A DNA stretch of 8,518 nucleotides from an uncultured Porphyromonadaceae bacterium (GTDB lineage: Bacteria; Bacteroidota; Bacteroidia; Bacteroidales; Paludibacteraceae): contig CALEJM010000275.1 in NCBI GenBank assembly GCA_937898265.1, positions 1-8,518 of the forward strand, in the 5' to 3' direction. This document shows positions 1-6,538 of this stretch, piece after piece. Within the stretch, counting starts at the first letter, position 1; the number at the start of each line of letters is the position of its first letter. The notes under the pieces are model-generated. The model was not told where the DNA came from and did no database searches. It saw nothing but the letters and a program-made list of their open reading frames with translations. Both the position numbers and the translations under genes were made by a program.

Positions 1-3000
1 TCAACCAATCGTTGCCCACAACGGTGTCGGTATGAAGGATGTTGACTGCGGCGTTGTTGGCTGAGAAGTCGGAACCGTTGCCCCATGCTTGATAGAGGAA
101 ACGCATGGTGTTGGAACCGACGTTCTGTGTCAACATATAGTCGAGGAAGACGCTGTCGGGAGTGTTGCGGAAGTCGATACCACCGCTGACACTTGAGTTA
201 CGTGAACTTTGGCAGGTACCGCTGTTGTTGAAGTTGCCGAGGGTGATGAGACCTGGCATCCAGACGGTAGACTGAATCTCGTAGGCGCTGACAAGCTTAA
301 CGGCTGAGTTGCCGTGGGTCAGGATAGTGTTTTCTGGAGTGACCTCTTTACCAGAGGTGTAGGTGAACAAACAACTCATTTTATTGACAACGTCGGCAGG
401 AGCTGTCCAACCAGTAGGTTTCTGTTTGTTATTGTAGGTGGTGGCGCTCCAGTCTTCGAAGTCCATGTTCGGGATGACGTCGTTGGTGTAGAAGAAGAAC
501 ACGTTGTAGGTGTTGGTCTCGTTGTTGGCTGTCACCTCGATGGTGTGTTGTTTGACGTTGTTGACCGTTGAGGTGGCTGTAGCACCGTCGGCAGCGGTAT
601 AGGTTACGCTGGTTGGTTGGTCGGTGACGTTGACAACGTAAGATTTTTGGAGTGGATTGAAGTTGGCAATCGGTGTGCCGTCAACGCTGATAGAGGTGAG
701 CGATGCTTGTGATGCCTTAGATACGCTGCTTGCAATCTCGTAGATTTTGTCGGCAACGCCAGCGATGTTGGCTTTGACAACGATGCGTGTGGTGCCGTAG
801 CAACCGCCGTTTTCAACGATGACTTGTTGCTCTGCATAGTGCTTGGTGAAACCAAAGGCAGGAGCAGTGGTAGTACCGTAAGGTAATTCAATGCTGTAGT
901 TGGTGTTGTTGCTGTCAAAGCCGTTTAGTGTCAAACCGTTCAGTGTGATGTCGTCAAGGTAGTTGGCGTTGACCCAATTACTCATGTCTTTAACGACGTT
1001 GATGGTATAAACGGTGGTTGAACCGTCTTCGGCAATAACGGTGATGGTTGAGGTGTTGTTCAAACCGTTGTTCTCTACAATCACTTCTTGCTCTGTTACG
1101 ACAGCGCCATCGGAAGCACGACCCTTCTCGTAGGAGATGGCTCCGAGTTCTGTGGTCTCGTAAGGAAGCGTGATGTTGTATTGATGAACATTTGGTGAGA
1201 AAGTGACGATAGAGACACCGTCAATCATGATGTCGTTGAGCACAGAAACGTTCGACTTCTCTACACTGAAGCTGATGAAGTAGTCTTGTGTGGTGATGCC
1301 GTCGGCAGCCACAACGTGGATGCGGGTGGTGTCGTTGATACCACCGTAGTTGATGGTGATGGTCTGACCATTGTCGGCCGGGATTGGGTTGACTACATAA
1401 GGCACTGCAGTGCGCCATGGCAACTGAACTGCGTAGAATGTAGTGTTGCTGTTGAAACCGTTCAAAGCAACAAAGCCCTGAGCAGCACCTTGGTAAAGTT
1501 TGATGTTGGCAAGCAATGCATTGGTGCTTGGAGCTGTGGTGTAGTCGATGTGATAGGTCGTCTTGGTGATGCTGTCGGCAGCGGTTACGATGAGGTCGGT
1601 GGAGGTGGTGCCGTTGTAGACTACGGTTACCACCGCGTTGTTGTCCTCTTTTGTAAACTGTACGTTAGGAGTGGTAGCATTGGCGCCAAGATCCACCGTA
1701 TAGTTGGTCGTGTTGGCATTGAAACCGGCGATGGAAGTGCCGTTCACTTTGATGTCGGTGAGGTTGCAAACACTTGATGGCGTATAGATGAAGTTGATGG
1801 TGTAAACGTTGTATGAATCGCCTGTCTCAGAGGTTACTGTGAGTTGTGCAGTACCTGTGAGGTTTGGACGGACGATGGTGACGCTCTGACCTGGAGTTGA
1901 TTTCACAGCGCTGATGTTTGGACATTGTGTGGCGCTGTCTGGAAGAATGTAGGTGTAGTTCAAAACGTCTGGGTTAAAGTATGGCAATGAGACGCCACCA
2001 ACGAGGATGTCTGCCAGTTTAGCGTCGGCTGACTGCTGAACATGGAAGTGGATAGAGTAGGTGGTGCTGTAGGCTGTATTCTCTGCCAAGACGCGGATGG
2101 TGGTCACACCGTTGATGCCGCCTGTGAGTACGCGGACATTCTGCATGGCGTCGCCTTTCACATAGGTGATGGTTGGTAAGGCGGTTGTTCCTGTTGGCAG
2201 AGTGACGTCGTAGTTCAATGTGTCAGGATGGAATCCGTTGAGTGAAACACCATTTAATAAAATGTCGGTCAGTTTGGAATCGGTGCTCTCTGTAACTGAG
2301 AATTGCAAACGATAAACCACTGTTGTTGACCCATCTTGCGCTGTTACTACGATACGTGTCTCACCATTGACGCCGCCCAAAGTAATCGTGACGGTCTGAC
2401 CTGCATCGCCGGTAATCCAGTTGATGGTTGGCAATGAAGTCGTGCCTCTTGGAAGGGTGATAGAGTAGGAGGTGGTGGTAGAAACGAAGTTGGCAAGTGG
2501 TGTGCCACCGATGGTGATACCATTGAGATAGGCGTTGGAAGATGCAGCTACACGGAAGGTGATTCTGTAGACACGTGTCAGAGAAGAACCTGCTGGTGTT
2601 ACGCTGATGGTGGATGTGCCGTAGAGACCGTTGTTGGTAATCACGATGATTTGCTCGCCTTGTGGATAAGCAGATACTGCTTCAATGGTTGGAGCTGTGG
2701 TGGTGCCCAATGGGAGGTCTACGATATAGTTTGTGGTGTTTGGCGAGAAGGTTGACAGCAATGTGCCGTTAATCTTGATGCCTTGCAGTGTGTTGTCGGT
2801 GAGTGCTGCTGTGGTGTAGTTGATGGTGTAGACAGAGCTTACTGAACGATCTTCAGCAAAGACGGTTACAGTCTGCGAACCAGGAACACCTGTGCAGTTG
2901 CCGATAGTGATGAGCTGTGTGGATTCGGCTGGGGTTGCTGTAACGGTTGGACATACGGTTGTTCCGTAAGGCAAAGTCACGTTGTAGGTGGTGACATAAC

Positions 3001-4111
3001 CGTTGAAGTTTGCCAATGGAGTACCGTCAATCTCGATGGAAGCAGGGCGTGAGTTGGTGCTCTGTTGTGCCACGAAGTTGATGGTGTAGGTGTGTGTGCT
3101 GCTGTTGTCTTGTGCAGTCACAGTGATGGTTGTTGGCTGACCCAGAGCACCGTAGTTGATGCTCAACTCGCTGCCTGTAATCAGACGACCGTTGCGGTAG
3201 CAGGTGATGTTCTGTGGTACGGTAGTAGCACCTTGACCCAAAGTATAGGTGTAAGTGTATGTGTTAGGGTCGAAGTTTGCTAAGGAGTGGTTGCCGATAC
3301 GAATCTCGGAGAGCTGTGAGCTGTAGATGAGTCGGAGGTCGTCGGCATAAAGGATAGCTCCATCATGAACTTTTGTGGCATCGCGACCGTTAGGATAGTC
3401 GGCTGATGAGATGATAACGTTACATTTTTGTGGAGTAACGTTGCTATAGTATTGAATTGGGGCTTGAACCTTTGTCCAATTCTGGTATTGCTGGTTGCTG
3501 ATCCATTCGCCAACGCCTACCAGGGTGGCAGGTTGTGTTGTTGAGCACATGTTTGTGCCGCGGATGTCAGACTCTTCGTCACGGTGAGTCTCGCCGCCGC
3601 AACCACCATTTTTGGTTTTGTACTGCGAACCGATACTCTCGCCAGCCCAAAGGTAAATCAATGCGTGTGCATTCTCTGGGGTGTTGTAGCTGCGTTTTAC
3701 CCACAGTTCAATGGTGTCTGGGCAGTAGGTAAAACTGATGCCGCCATCGGTACCGCCTGTAGCACTACCGGTGTTGAGACCGCTGATGTAGGCCCAAGGT
3801 GTGCCAAAAGAGATGTACGCAGGCGCATCTTCTGTGATGCCTGCTGCACCAACGGCGTCGTTTTCAATTTTAACGCAGTTTCCTGTTCGTCCGTTTGTCT
3901 CCTGGAAAATCAAAGGAGCAGAAACGGTAATGCCAATAACAGTTTTCTTCACGTTTGAACCCTTCCAACCGACAGGCTGGCTGCCTGCGCCATTGAAACC
4001 GGCTTCAAAGGTTTCGAATCCGCTGTTTGGTAATTGTTGAGCTACTGCTAAGGCTGGAATAAATAGCAGAGTAGCGAACAACATAAATCGAGTTAAAAGT
4101 CTCTGTATCAT
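1..4111 (-). CDS. Large secreted PCMD / cadherin-like repeat surface protein (C-terminus beyond window)
   Basis: One uninterrupted minus-strand frame starts with ATG at 4111 and is still open at position 1, giving at least 1370 residues. An in-frame TAA lies a few codons upstream of the ATG. Residues 1-24 are a signal peptide (basic start, hydrophobic core, AVA before Q25). Residues about 29-265 look like a PCMD domain (putative carbohydrate metabolism beta-sandwich of Bacteroidota): it opens NSGFETFE, carries GGISF at 123-127 and ends with YADDLRLIY. Eleven cadherin-like beta-sandwich repeats follow, with first strands at residues 267, 355, 442, 529, 614, 699, 784, 867, 958, 1052 and 1138. 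A second PCMD-like domain opens at 1215 (NMDFEDW), has GGIDF at 1310-1314 and is cut by the window edge. It is expected to act outside the cell or at the outer membrane, perhaps in adhesion or glycan binding; that role is inferred. Any C-terminal sorting signal lies outside the window. The domain naming is by motif recognition only. Confidence 0.85.
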   Translation of the reverse strand, partial: MIQRLLTRFMLFATLLFIPALAVAQQLPNSGFETFEAGFNGAGSQPVGWKGSNVKKTVIGITVSAPLIFQETNGRTGNCVKIENDAVGAAGITEDAPAYISFGTPWAYISGLNTGSATGGTDGGISFTYCPDTIELWVKRSYNTPENAHALIYLWAGESIGSQYKTKNGGCGGETHRDEESDIRGTNMCSTTQPATLVGVGEWISNQQYQNWTKVQAPIQYYSNVTPQKCNVIISSADYPNGRDATKVHDGAILYADDLRLIYSSQLSEIRIGNHSLANFDPNTYTYTYTLGQGATTVPQNITCYRNGRLITGSELSINYGALGQPTTITVTAQDNSSTHTYTINFVAQQSTNSRPASIEIDGTPLANFNGYVTTYNVTLPYGTTVCPTVTATPAESTQLITIGNCTGVPGSQTVTVFAEDRSVSSVYTINYTTAALTDNTLQGIKINGTLLSTFSPNTTNYIVDLPLGTTTAPTIEAVSAYPQGEQIIVITNNGLYGTSTISVTPAGSSLTRVYRITFRVAASSNAYLNGITIGGTPLANFVSTTTSYSITLPRGTTSLPTINWITGDAGQTVTITLGGVNGETRIVVTAQDGSTTVVYRLQFSVTESTDSKLTDILLNGVSLNGFHPDTLNYDVTLPTGTTALPTITYVKGDAMQNVRVLTGGINGVTTIRVLAENTAYSTTYSIHFHVQQSADAKLADILVGGVSLPYFNPDVLNYTYILPDSATQCPNISAVKSTPGQSVTIVRPNLTGTAQLTVTSETGDSYNVYTINFIYTPSSVCNLTDIKVNGTSIAGFNANTTNYTVDLGANATTPNVQFTKEDNNAVVTVVYNGTTSTDLIVTAADSITKTTYHIDYTTAPSTNALLANIKLYQGAAQGFVALNGFNSNTTFYAVQLPWRTAVPYVVNPIPADNGQTITINYGGINDTTRIHVVAADGITTQDYFISFSVEKSNVSVLNDIMIDGVSIVTFSPNVHQYNITLPYETTELGAISYEKGRASDGAVVTEQEVIVENNGLNNTSTITVIAEDGSTTVYTINVVKDMSNWVNANYLDDITLNGLTLNGFDSNNTNYSIELPYGTTTAPAFGFTKHYAEQQVIVENGGCYGTTRIVVKANIAGVADKIYEIASSVSKASQASLTSISVDGTPIANFNPLQKSYVVNVTDQPTSVTYTAADGATATSTVNNVKQHTIEVTANNETNTYNVFFFYTNDVIPNMDFEDWSATTYNNKQKPTGWTAPADVVNKMSCLFTYTSGKEVTPENTILTHGNSAVKLVSAYEIQSTVWMPGLITLGNFNNSGTCQSSRNSSVSGGIDFRNTPDSVFLDYMLTQNVGSNTMRFLYQAWGNGSDFSANNAAVNILHTDTVVGNDWL
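485..3313 (-). repeat. Eleven tandem cadherin-like/Ig-like protein repeats
   Basis: Each unit is about 83-94 codons and follows the same plan: a first strand L..I.(I/V)(N/D/G)G..L..F, then P.T..Y.V.LP.GTT..P.I, then Q.V.I...GG.NG.T.I.V.A.DGST, ending Y.I.F. This resembles the Pfam 'cadherin-like beta sandwich' family (PF12733), common in bacterial surface proteins. Spacing between successive first strands is 88, 87, 87, 85, 85, 85, 83, 91, 94 and 86 residues. The eighth unit has an insertion between its first two strands (about 8 residues, LYQGAAQGF). The copies differ at DNA level, although the codons for the YTIN strand recur almost unchanged (plus-strand GTTGATGGTGTA at 1793, 2819 and 3078; one mismatch at 998). 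They are diverged protein repeats, not recent DNA duplications. Confidence 0.85.
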
Positions 4112-4142
4112 AGATGTGGAATTATGTTCTGTTTACAACTTG

Positions 4143-4150
4143 CAAAGGTA
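4143..4150 (-). promoter_or_regulatory. Bacteroidota-type -7 promoter box for the surface protein
   Basis: On the minus strand this reads TACCTTTG, a full match to the TAnnTTTG -7 element used by the primary sigma factor of Bacteroidota. It lies 31 bases upstream of the ATG at 4111, so the 5' leader would be about 25 nt. I do not see a clear TTG -33 box at the usual distance; an A/T-rich run is there instead. No Shine-Dalgarno site precedes the ATG, which is normal for this phylum and supports the assignment of this block. Confidence 0.6.
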
Positions 4151-4229
4151 ACTCTTTTTTTTGATACAGAGAAGAAAAAAATGGAAAAATTGCATTAAAA
4201 ATCAGTAGGTTAAGATGAAATAAGAAAAT

Positions 4230-4262
4230 AAAAAACGTGCTGTACGAAATTCGTACAGCACG
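4230..4262 (-). terminator. Rho-independent terminator of gdhA
   Basis: Bases 4236-4262 form a perfect inverted repeat: 13-base arms (CGTGCTGTACGAA and its complement) around one central base, so in RNA a stem of about 10-11 bp with a small loop. Read on the minus strand the hairpin is followed at once by six T (complement of 4230-4235) and then more T-rich sequence. It starts 36 bases after the gdhA stop codon. This is a textbook intrinsic terminator and separates gdhA from the downstream surface-protein gene. Confidence 0.88.
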
Positions 4263-4297
4263 CCGTATTTATGAAGTTGTAAGTACTTCTCTATGAA

Positions 4298-5647
4298 TTA
4301 GATAGTGCCTTGCTCCAACATAGCGGTAGCTACTTTCATGAAGCCAGCAACGTTAGCACCTTTAACGTAGTCGATGGTGCCGTCAGCTTTCTTACCGTAG
4401 CGAACGCATTGTTCGTGGATAGATTGCATGATCCATTTCAATTTTGCATCAACTTCTTCACCGCTCCATGCGAGGTGAGCAGCGTTTTGAGTCATTTCGA
4501 GACCTGAAGTTGCAACGCCACCAGCGTTAACAGCTTTACCAGGAGCGAAGAGGATACCAGCGTGTTGGAAGTAGTGGATAGCCTCAGCTGTGCAACCCAT
4601 GTTAGAAACCTCGCAGCAGCACATTGTGCCGTTAGCAACGAGTTCTTTTGCGTCAGCCTCGTTCAACTCGTTTTGGAATGCGCAAGGAAGAGCGATATCA
4701 CATTTTACGCTCCATGCTTTTTTACCTGCAGTGAAAGTAGCAGCTGCTGGGAATTTGTCAGCCATGTCTTGTACTTTGTTGCGGTTTGAAGCACGCATTA
4801 CCAACATGTAGTCGATCATCTCTTTGGTGATACCGTCTTTGATGTAGCAAACGCCATCAGGACCTGAGATAGCTACAACTTTAGCACCGAGTTCGCTAGC
4901 TTTGATAGCAGCACCCCAAGCTACGTTACCGAAACCGGACATAGCTACTGTTTTGCCTTCGAATGTGTCGCCTTCATGCTGCAGTACTTCGTTTACATAG
5001 TATGTAGCGCCGTAGCCTGTTGCTTCGGGTCTGAACAGGGAGCCGCCGTATTCCAGACCTTTACCTGTCAGTACGCCATTTTCCCAGCAGCCTTTGATTC
5101 TCTTGTACTGGCCATACAGGAAACCGATTTCTCTGCCACCTACGCCGATGTCACCAGCGGGAACGTCAACGTCGGGACCGATGTGACGATAAAGCTCTGT
5201 CATGAAAGCCTGGCAGAAACGCATGATCTCGCCGTCGCTTTTGCCTGCGGGATCGAAATCGCTGCCGCCCTTGCCGCCGCCCATGGGCAGACCGGTCAGG
5301 CTGTTCTTGAAGATCTGCTCGAAGCCGAGGAACTTGATGATGCCTTCATAGACATTCTTCTGGAAACGGAGACCGCCCTTGTAAGGACCGATGGCACCGT
5401 TGAACTGGCAGCGCCAGCCACGGTTGGTGTGCCACTGACCGTTATCGTCCATCCAGACAACACGGAAGGTGAACATACGCTCGGGCTCGACCATACGGCC
5501 GAGAAGGTCGACCTTCTCATACTCGGGGTGCTTTTCGATGACGGGCTCGAGGGAAGTGAAAACTTCCTCAACAGCCTGCACGAATTCCTTTTCGCTGGCG
5601 TGCTTGGTGCGGACGCTTTCGAGCACGCTTTCAAGATAAGCATTCAT
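4298..5647 (-). CDS. gdhA: NADP-type glutamate dehydrogenase (apparent hybrid of two or more source genes)
   Basis: 449 residues, the usual length for hexameric bacterial glutamate dehydrogenase, which interconverts 2-oxoglutarate plus ammonium and L-glutamate in the cytosol. Key residues are present: K90 in GPYKGG, K114, catalytic K126 in PMGGGKGG, catalytic D166 in DVPAGDIGVGG, and the Rossmann loop GFGNVAWG at 238-245. The C-terminal half contains VNAGGVATSGLEM and ends YVKGANVAGFMKVATAML. The start at 5647 is fixed by GGAGGT 8 bases upstream. The odd point is that the 5' part (residues 1 to about 165) uses GC-rich codons and Clostridia-type signals, while the 3' part (from about residue 220) uses GGT/GCT-rich codons like the Bacteroidota block. 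Arginine is AGA only at residues 172, 183 and 206 and CGY at the other 12 positions. The protein family is certain; that this exact hybrid exists in one cell is doubtful. Confidence 0.93.
   Translation of the reverse strand: MNAYLESVLESVRTKHASEKEFVQAVEEVFTSLEPVIEKHPEYEKVDLLGRMVEPERMFTFRVVWMDDNGQWHTNRGWRCQFNGAIGPYKGGLRFQKNVYEGIIKFLGFEQIFKNSLTGLPMGGGKGGSDFDPAGKSDGEIMRFCQAFMTELYRHIGPDVDVPAGDIGVGGREIGFLYGQYKRIKGCWENGVLTGKGLEYGGSLFRPEATGYGATYYVNEVLQHEGDTFEGKTVAMSGFGNVAWGAAIKASELGAKVVAISGPDGVCYIKDGITKEMIDYMLVMRASNRNKVQDMADKFPAAATFTAGKKAWSVKCDIALPCAFQNELNEADAKELVANGTMCCCEVSNMGCTAEAIHYFQHAGILFAPGKAVNAGGVATSGLEMTQNAAHLAWSGEEVDAKLKWIMQSIHEQCVRYGKKADGTIDYVKGANVAGFMKVATAMLEQGTI
4990..5235. other. Probable chimeric junction zone inside gdhA
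   Basis: Codon use and base composition change across this stretch, between the conserved segments GFGNVAWG (residues 238-245) and DVPAGDIGVGG (161-171). To the left the gene matches the AT-richer Bacteroidota-like block; to the right it matches the Clostridia-like block. The middle, with three AGA codons, matches neither well. Strongly conserved gene segments are where metagenomic assemblies or real recombination most readily switch source. The exact breakpoint cannot be placed by eye. Confidence 0.6.
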
Positions 5648-5655
5648 TGGACTTT

Positions 5656-5661
5656 ACCTCC
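5656..5661 (-). promoter_or_regulatory. Shine-Dalgarno site of gdhA
   Basis: Minus-strand GGAGGT ends 8 bases before the ATG at 5647. It fixes that start codon. Such a strong site is typical of Firmicutes and not of Bacteroidota, which conflicts with the Bacteroidota-like 3' half of the same gene. Confidence 0.8.
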
Positions 5662-5715
5662 GTATAATTTCATCTTCGTGAAGAGGTGTTGCCGCCTCTC
5701 CCCATAAGTGGTTCT

Positions 5716-5744
5716 ATTGTAACACCGCATTTTGGAATAAACAA
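5716..5744 (-). promoter_or_regulatory. Putative sigma-A promoter of gdhA
   Basis: On the minus strand TTGTTT (complement of 5739-5744) and TACAAT (complement of 5716-5721) are separated by 17 bases. The -10 box matches 5 of 6 consensus bases and the -35 box 3 of 6. It lies about 70 bases upstream of the gdhA start and faces away from the phosphoribosyltransferase promoter. Confidence 0.5.
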
Positions 5745-5858
5745 GTGGATTTTCCAAATTTCTTCTGTCCGCGATGTCAAAAAACGGCAGCTTTTTTAGT
5801 CATTCTGCTGCATTGTGAAATAATTCTCGATCTCAACTTGTTAAAACCGCTCCTATTC

Positions 5859-5886
5859 TTGACTTTTTTTCTCCGTTGTTTATAAT
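5859..5886 (+). promoter_or_regulatory. Sigma-A promoter of the phosphoribosyltransferase-symporter pair
   Basis: TTGACT at 5859-5864 and a perfect TATAAT at 5881-5886 are separated by 16 bases. The -35 box matches 5 of 6 consensus bases. The leader to the ATG at 5931 would be about 37 nt. This is the best promoter match in the window and typical of Firmicutes. Confidence 0.75.
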
Positions 5887-5915
5887 GTTTTTATCGCCAC
5901 CACCCAACAACTGCC

Positions 5916-5922
5916 AAGGAGG
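5916..5922 (+). promoter_or_regulatory. Shine-Dalgarno site of the phosphoribosyltransferase
   Basis: AAGGAGG ends 8 bases before the ATG at 5931. This supports that ATG over the second methionine codon four codons later (5943). Confidence 0.8.
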
Positions 5923-5930
5923 AATTTCCC

Positions 5931-6491
5931 ATGGTCTATAAAATGAACATTGCCGGTCTCGACCGCGAGCTGCCCCTCTGCCCCGTGGCGGAGGACTTTT
6001 ACATCGGTGCTTTTATCATGTTCGGCGATGCCGAGCTGACGGTGGCCTCTGCAAGAGCTCTGCTCGATCGCGTGAAGGATATTGAGTATGATTATCTTCT
6101 CACGGCGGAGGCCAAGAGCATTCCCCTGATCCATGAAATGGCCCGCCAGAGCAATGCCAAAAAGTATTTCATCGCCCGCAAGAGCGACAAGGCCTATATG
6201 CCCAATCCTCTGCGTGTCACCGTGCGCTCCATCACCACGCTCCACACCCAGCAGCTCATCATCGGCAGCGACGACGCCGAGCTGATGAAGGGCAAACGCA
6301 TCCTCATTGTGGACGATGTCATCTCCACCGGCGAATCGCTCCGCGCCCTGGAAACTCTCGTTGACAAGGCCGGCGGCACCGTAGCAGGCCGCGTGGCCGT
6401 GCTCGCCGAGGGCGATGCCGCTGCGCGCACGGACATTATTTTCCTCGAAAAGCTGCCTCTGTTCCATGCGGACGGCAGCATTCTCGAATAA
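5931..6491 (+). CDS. Adenine phosphoribosyltransferase-like (APRT-family) protein
   Basis: 186 residues. The PRPP-binding loop ILIVDDVISTGES spans residues 124-136, with two acidic residues then a small-residue turn as in type I phosphoribosyltransferases. EAKSIPLIHEMA (60-71) and ARKSDKAYM (82-90) sit where Apt has its EARGF and RKPGK segments, which puts it nearest the adenine phosphoribosyltransferase group. The family makes nucleotides from free bases and PRPP in the cytosol. EAKSIP in place of EARGF and the STGES loop mark a Clostridia-type paralogue, so adenine as substrate is likely but not shown. It has its own promoter and strong RBS, and the symporter follows after 47 bases, so the two are probably co-transcribed. 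The frame looks complete and uses the GC-rich codons of the middle block. Confidence 0.85.
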   Translation: MVYKMNIAGLDRELPLCPVAEDFYIGAFIMFGDAELTVASARALLDRVKDIEYDYLLTAEAKSIPLIHEMARQSNAKKYFIARKSDKAYMPNPLRVTVRSITTLHTQQLIIGSDDAELMKGKRILIVDDVISTGESLRALETLVDKAGGTVAGRVAVLAEGDAAARTDIIFLEKLPLFHADGSILE

Positions 6492-6522
6492 AAGCGTGCC
6501 CCCCATCAAAATATTTTTACAA

Positions 6523-6528
6523 AAGGAG
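6523..6528 (+). promoter_or_regulatory. Shine-Dalgarno site of the symporter
   Basis: AAGGAG ends 10 bases before the ATG at 6539, within the 47-base gap after the phosphoribosyltransferase stop. No terminator is visible in that gap. Confidence 0.7.
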
Positions 6529-6538
6529 AGTACACAAC

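Larger units (their letters stand above)
5648..5930. other. Divergent intergenic region between gdhA and the phosphoribosyltransferase
   Basis: 283 bases with no supported gene. It is clearly AT-richer than the flanking coding sequence and carries the gdhA RBS and promoter on the minus strand and the phosphoribosyltransferase promoter and RBS on the plus strand. About 115 bases lie between the two promoters. I see no convincing riboswitch or operator there; a run of A, CGGCAGC and a run of T near 5779-5797 is too weak to call a terminator. Confidence 0.7.

Noticed and set aside
1286..1777. Plus-strand open frame of 163 codons (and smaller ones at 314-571 and 3584-3958)
   Set aside because: They are antisense to the repeat protein. 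Their Val/Gly-rich products mirror the Thr/Asn/Pro-rich repeats.
998..3089. Recurring GTTGATGGTGTA-like words suggesting a CRISPR or DNA repeat array
   Set aside because: They recur at protein-repeat spacing (some units only), in frame, and encode the YTIN strand. There are no spacers of uniform length.
4976..5707. Plus-strand open frame of 243 codons opposite gdhA
   Set aside because: It lies wholly antisense to a firmly identified enzyme and runs into its promoter region. Long antisense frames over glutamate dehydrogenase genes are a familiar artefact of codon bias.
5779..5797. A-run, CGGCAGC, T-run as a terminator in the divergent intergenic region
   Set aside because: Only A-T pairs could form the stem and no gene ends nearby.
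5880..6509. Minus-strand open frame of 209 codons opposite the phosphoribosyltransferase
   Set aside because: The plus strand has promoter, RBS and PRPP motif; the antisense product has no motif and no RBS.
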